Below are positions 63,096 to 64,000 of a DNA stretch of 64,000 nt, one piece after another. The position numbers and the translations under genes are program-made. The notes under the pieces were generated by a model. That model made no database searches and was not told the DNA's origin. It worked only from the letters and a program-made list of their open reading frames with translations. How positions within the stretch are numbered: position 1 is the first letter of the stretch; every line of letters starts with the position of its first letter. Where the stretch lies: positions 6,014,001-6,078,000 of the forward strand of contig NZ_CP159534.1 in NCBI RefSeq assembly GCF_040529335.1, written 5' to 3'. Source of the stretch: Streptomyces sp. HUAS MG91 (GTDB lineage Bacteria > Actinomycetota > Actinomycetes > Streptomycetales > Streptomycetaceae).

Positions 63096-63869
63096 ATGAC
63101 CAGCACCCAGGCAGCAGACAAGGGCGACAAGAGCGACGACGGCAAAGGCGCTGGGCGCTTTCTGCTGAAGCTCTCCGGTGAGGCGTTCGCCGGGGGCGGG
63201 GGTCTGGGTGTCGACCCCGACGTGGTGCACGCCATCGCCCGTGAGATCGCGGCCGTCGTCCGCGACGGGGCGCAGATCGCCGTCGTCATCGGCGGCGGCA
63301 ACTTCTTCCGCGGTGCCGAGCTCCAGCAGCGCGGCATGGACCGGGCCCGTTCCGACTACATGGGCATGCTCGGTACGGTCATGAACTGCCTGGCCCTCCA
63401 GGACTTCCTGGAGAAGGAGGGCATCGACAGCCGCGTCCAGACCGCCATCACGATGGGCCAGGTCGCCGAGCCGTACATCCCGCTGCGGGCCGTGCGCCAC
63501 CTGGAGAAGGGCCGCGTCGTGATCTTCGGCGCCGGCATGGGCATGCCGTACTTCTCCACCGACACCACCGCCGCGCAGCGCGCCCTGGAGATCGACGCCG
63601 AGGCGCTGCTCATGGGCAAGAACGGTGTCGACGGTGTCTACGACTCGGACCCGAAGACCAACCCCGGGGCCGTGAAGTTCGACGCGCTCAGCTACGGCGA
63701 GGTCATCACGCGCGACCTGAAGGTCGCCGACATGACCGCCATCACCCTGTGCCGCGACAACAAGCTGCCGATCCTCGTCTTCGAGCTCCTCACGTCGGGC
63801 AATATCGCGCGCGCGGTCAAGGGTGAGAAGATCGGGACGCTGGTGGGCGAGCAGGGCACCCGCGCCTGA
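63096..63869 (+). CDS. pyrH: uridylate kinase
   Basis: 257-residue amino-acid-kinase-fold enzyme making UDP from [88 protein letters not shown], and TALTLCRDN-type [14 protein letters not shown] match PyrH. ATG 63096 is preceded by AGAGGCGAG; an in-frame ATG at 63030 lies inside the leader hairpin and is not used. frr is expected next, beyond the window. Confidence 0.96.
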   Translation: MTSTQAADKGDKSDDGKGAGRFLLKLSGEAFAGGGGLGVDPDVVHAIAREIAAVVRDGAQIAVVIGGGNFFRGAELQQRGMDRARSDYMGMLGTVMNCLALQDFLEKEGIDSRVQTAITMGQVAEPYIPLRAVRHLEKGRVVIFGAGMGMPYFSTDTTAAQRALEIDAEALLMGKNGVDGVYDSDPKTNPGAVKFDALSYGEVITRDLKVADMTAITLCRDNKLPILVFELLTSGNIARAVKGEKIGTLVGEQGTRA

Positions 63870-64000
63870 CCCTCGGGTCCGTGACACCCCGCAGGGGATG
63901 GACAATGTCCTGCCGGTCGGACACCGTGCAAGGACACCGCAGGACCGCAGGACACCGCAGGAAGCCGCGCGATCACACCGCGCGGGAAGCAACAGACGCG
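63870..64000. other. 131-bp region at the window end, probable frr leader
   Basis: Direct repeats AGGACACCGCAGGA at 63931-63944 and 63949-63962, preceded by GGACA-A-TGTCC (about 63899-63909) and followed by CCGCGCG-N7-CGCGCGG-type arms. No gene start is visible before the edge. Confidence 0.45.

Overview
The window is chromosomal DNA of a streptomycete. G+C is very high, almost every third codon position is G or C, GTG starts are common, and the genes are Streptomyces hallmarks in the conserved core order thiL-thiD / rpmB / recG-rsmD-coaD / rpmF-rnc-mutM / smc / ftsY / nsdA / amtB-glnK-glnD / ffh / rpsP-rimM-trmD-rplS / four signal peptidase genes / dprA / whiG / rpsB-tsf-pyrH. The species cannot be fixed from sequence reading alone. 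I see no phage, insertion sequence, CRISPR array, tRNA or rRNA gene.

Layout. 1-8.5 kb: end of thiL, thiD with an unusual Gly/Ser linker, then on the minus strand a FAD monooxygenase and a large SARP/AfsR-type regulator, rpmB, and a FakA/DAK-like kinase. 8.5-13 kb: a minus-strand pair encoding an HSP90-family ATPase and a 909-residue helical-repeat (TPR-like) protein. 13-20.8 kb: recG, rsmD, coaD, a DivIVA-like coiled-coil gene, yceD, rpmF, rnc, mutM. 20.7-23.4 kb: HxlR regulator, membrane-anchored CAP protein, acylphosphatase, a 66-residue coiled-coil protein. 23.6-33 kb: smc, the glucose permease glcP, a flavin oxidoreductase plus NCS1 nucleobase permease pair, ftsY. 33-44 kb: a Prim-Pol-like protein, nsdA, the nitrogen operon amtB-glnK-glnD, ffh, ftsH. 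44-47.5 kb: a SAM methyltransferase, an archaeal/eukaryotic-type prolyl-tRNA synthetase and a SprT-like metalloprotein. 47.6-57.9 kb: rpsP-KH-rimM-trmD, rplS, four type I signal peptidases, Nudix, DUF2469, yraN, yifB/comM, dprA. 58.3-64 kb: whiG, a TetR regulator, an M23 peptidase with a repeat tail, rpsB, tsf, pyrH; frr would be expected just beyond the end.

How the genes work together. Much of the window is translation and protein export: ribosomal proteins, RimM/TrmD/RsmD, Ffh and FtsY of the signal recognition particle, and the SipW-Z peptidases that process exported proteins. A second theme is nutrient sensing and development: GlcP, AmtB/GlnK/GlnD behind a GlnR-like box, NsdA and WhiG.

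Points most worth a second look: (1) four direct repeats with an 11-bp period, typical of SARP operators, between the SARP gene and the FAD monooxygenase; (2) the HSP90-TPR gene pair inserted in a housekeeping block; (3) the compact ProRS ending in Tyr; (4) an M23 peptidase whose C-terminus is made of 54-bp tandem repeats and a dispersed intergenic repeat; (5) paired 12-bp repeats at the glcP promoter; (6) a long hairpin in the pyrH leader. Function statements rest on motifs recognised by eye; no database search was run.
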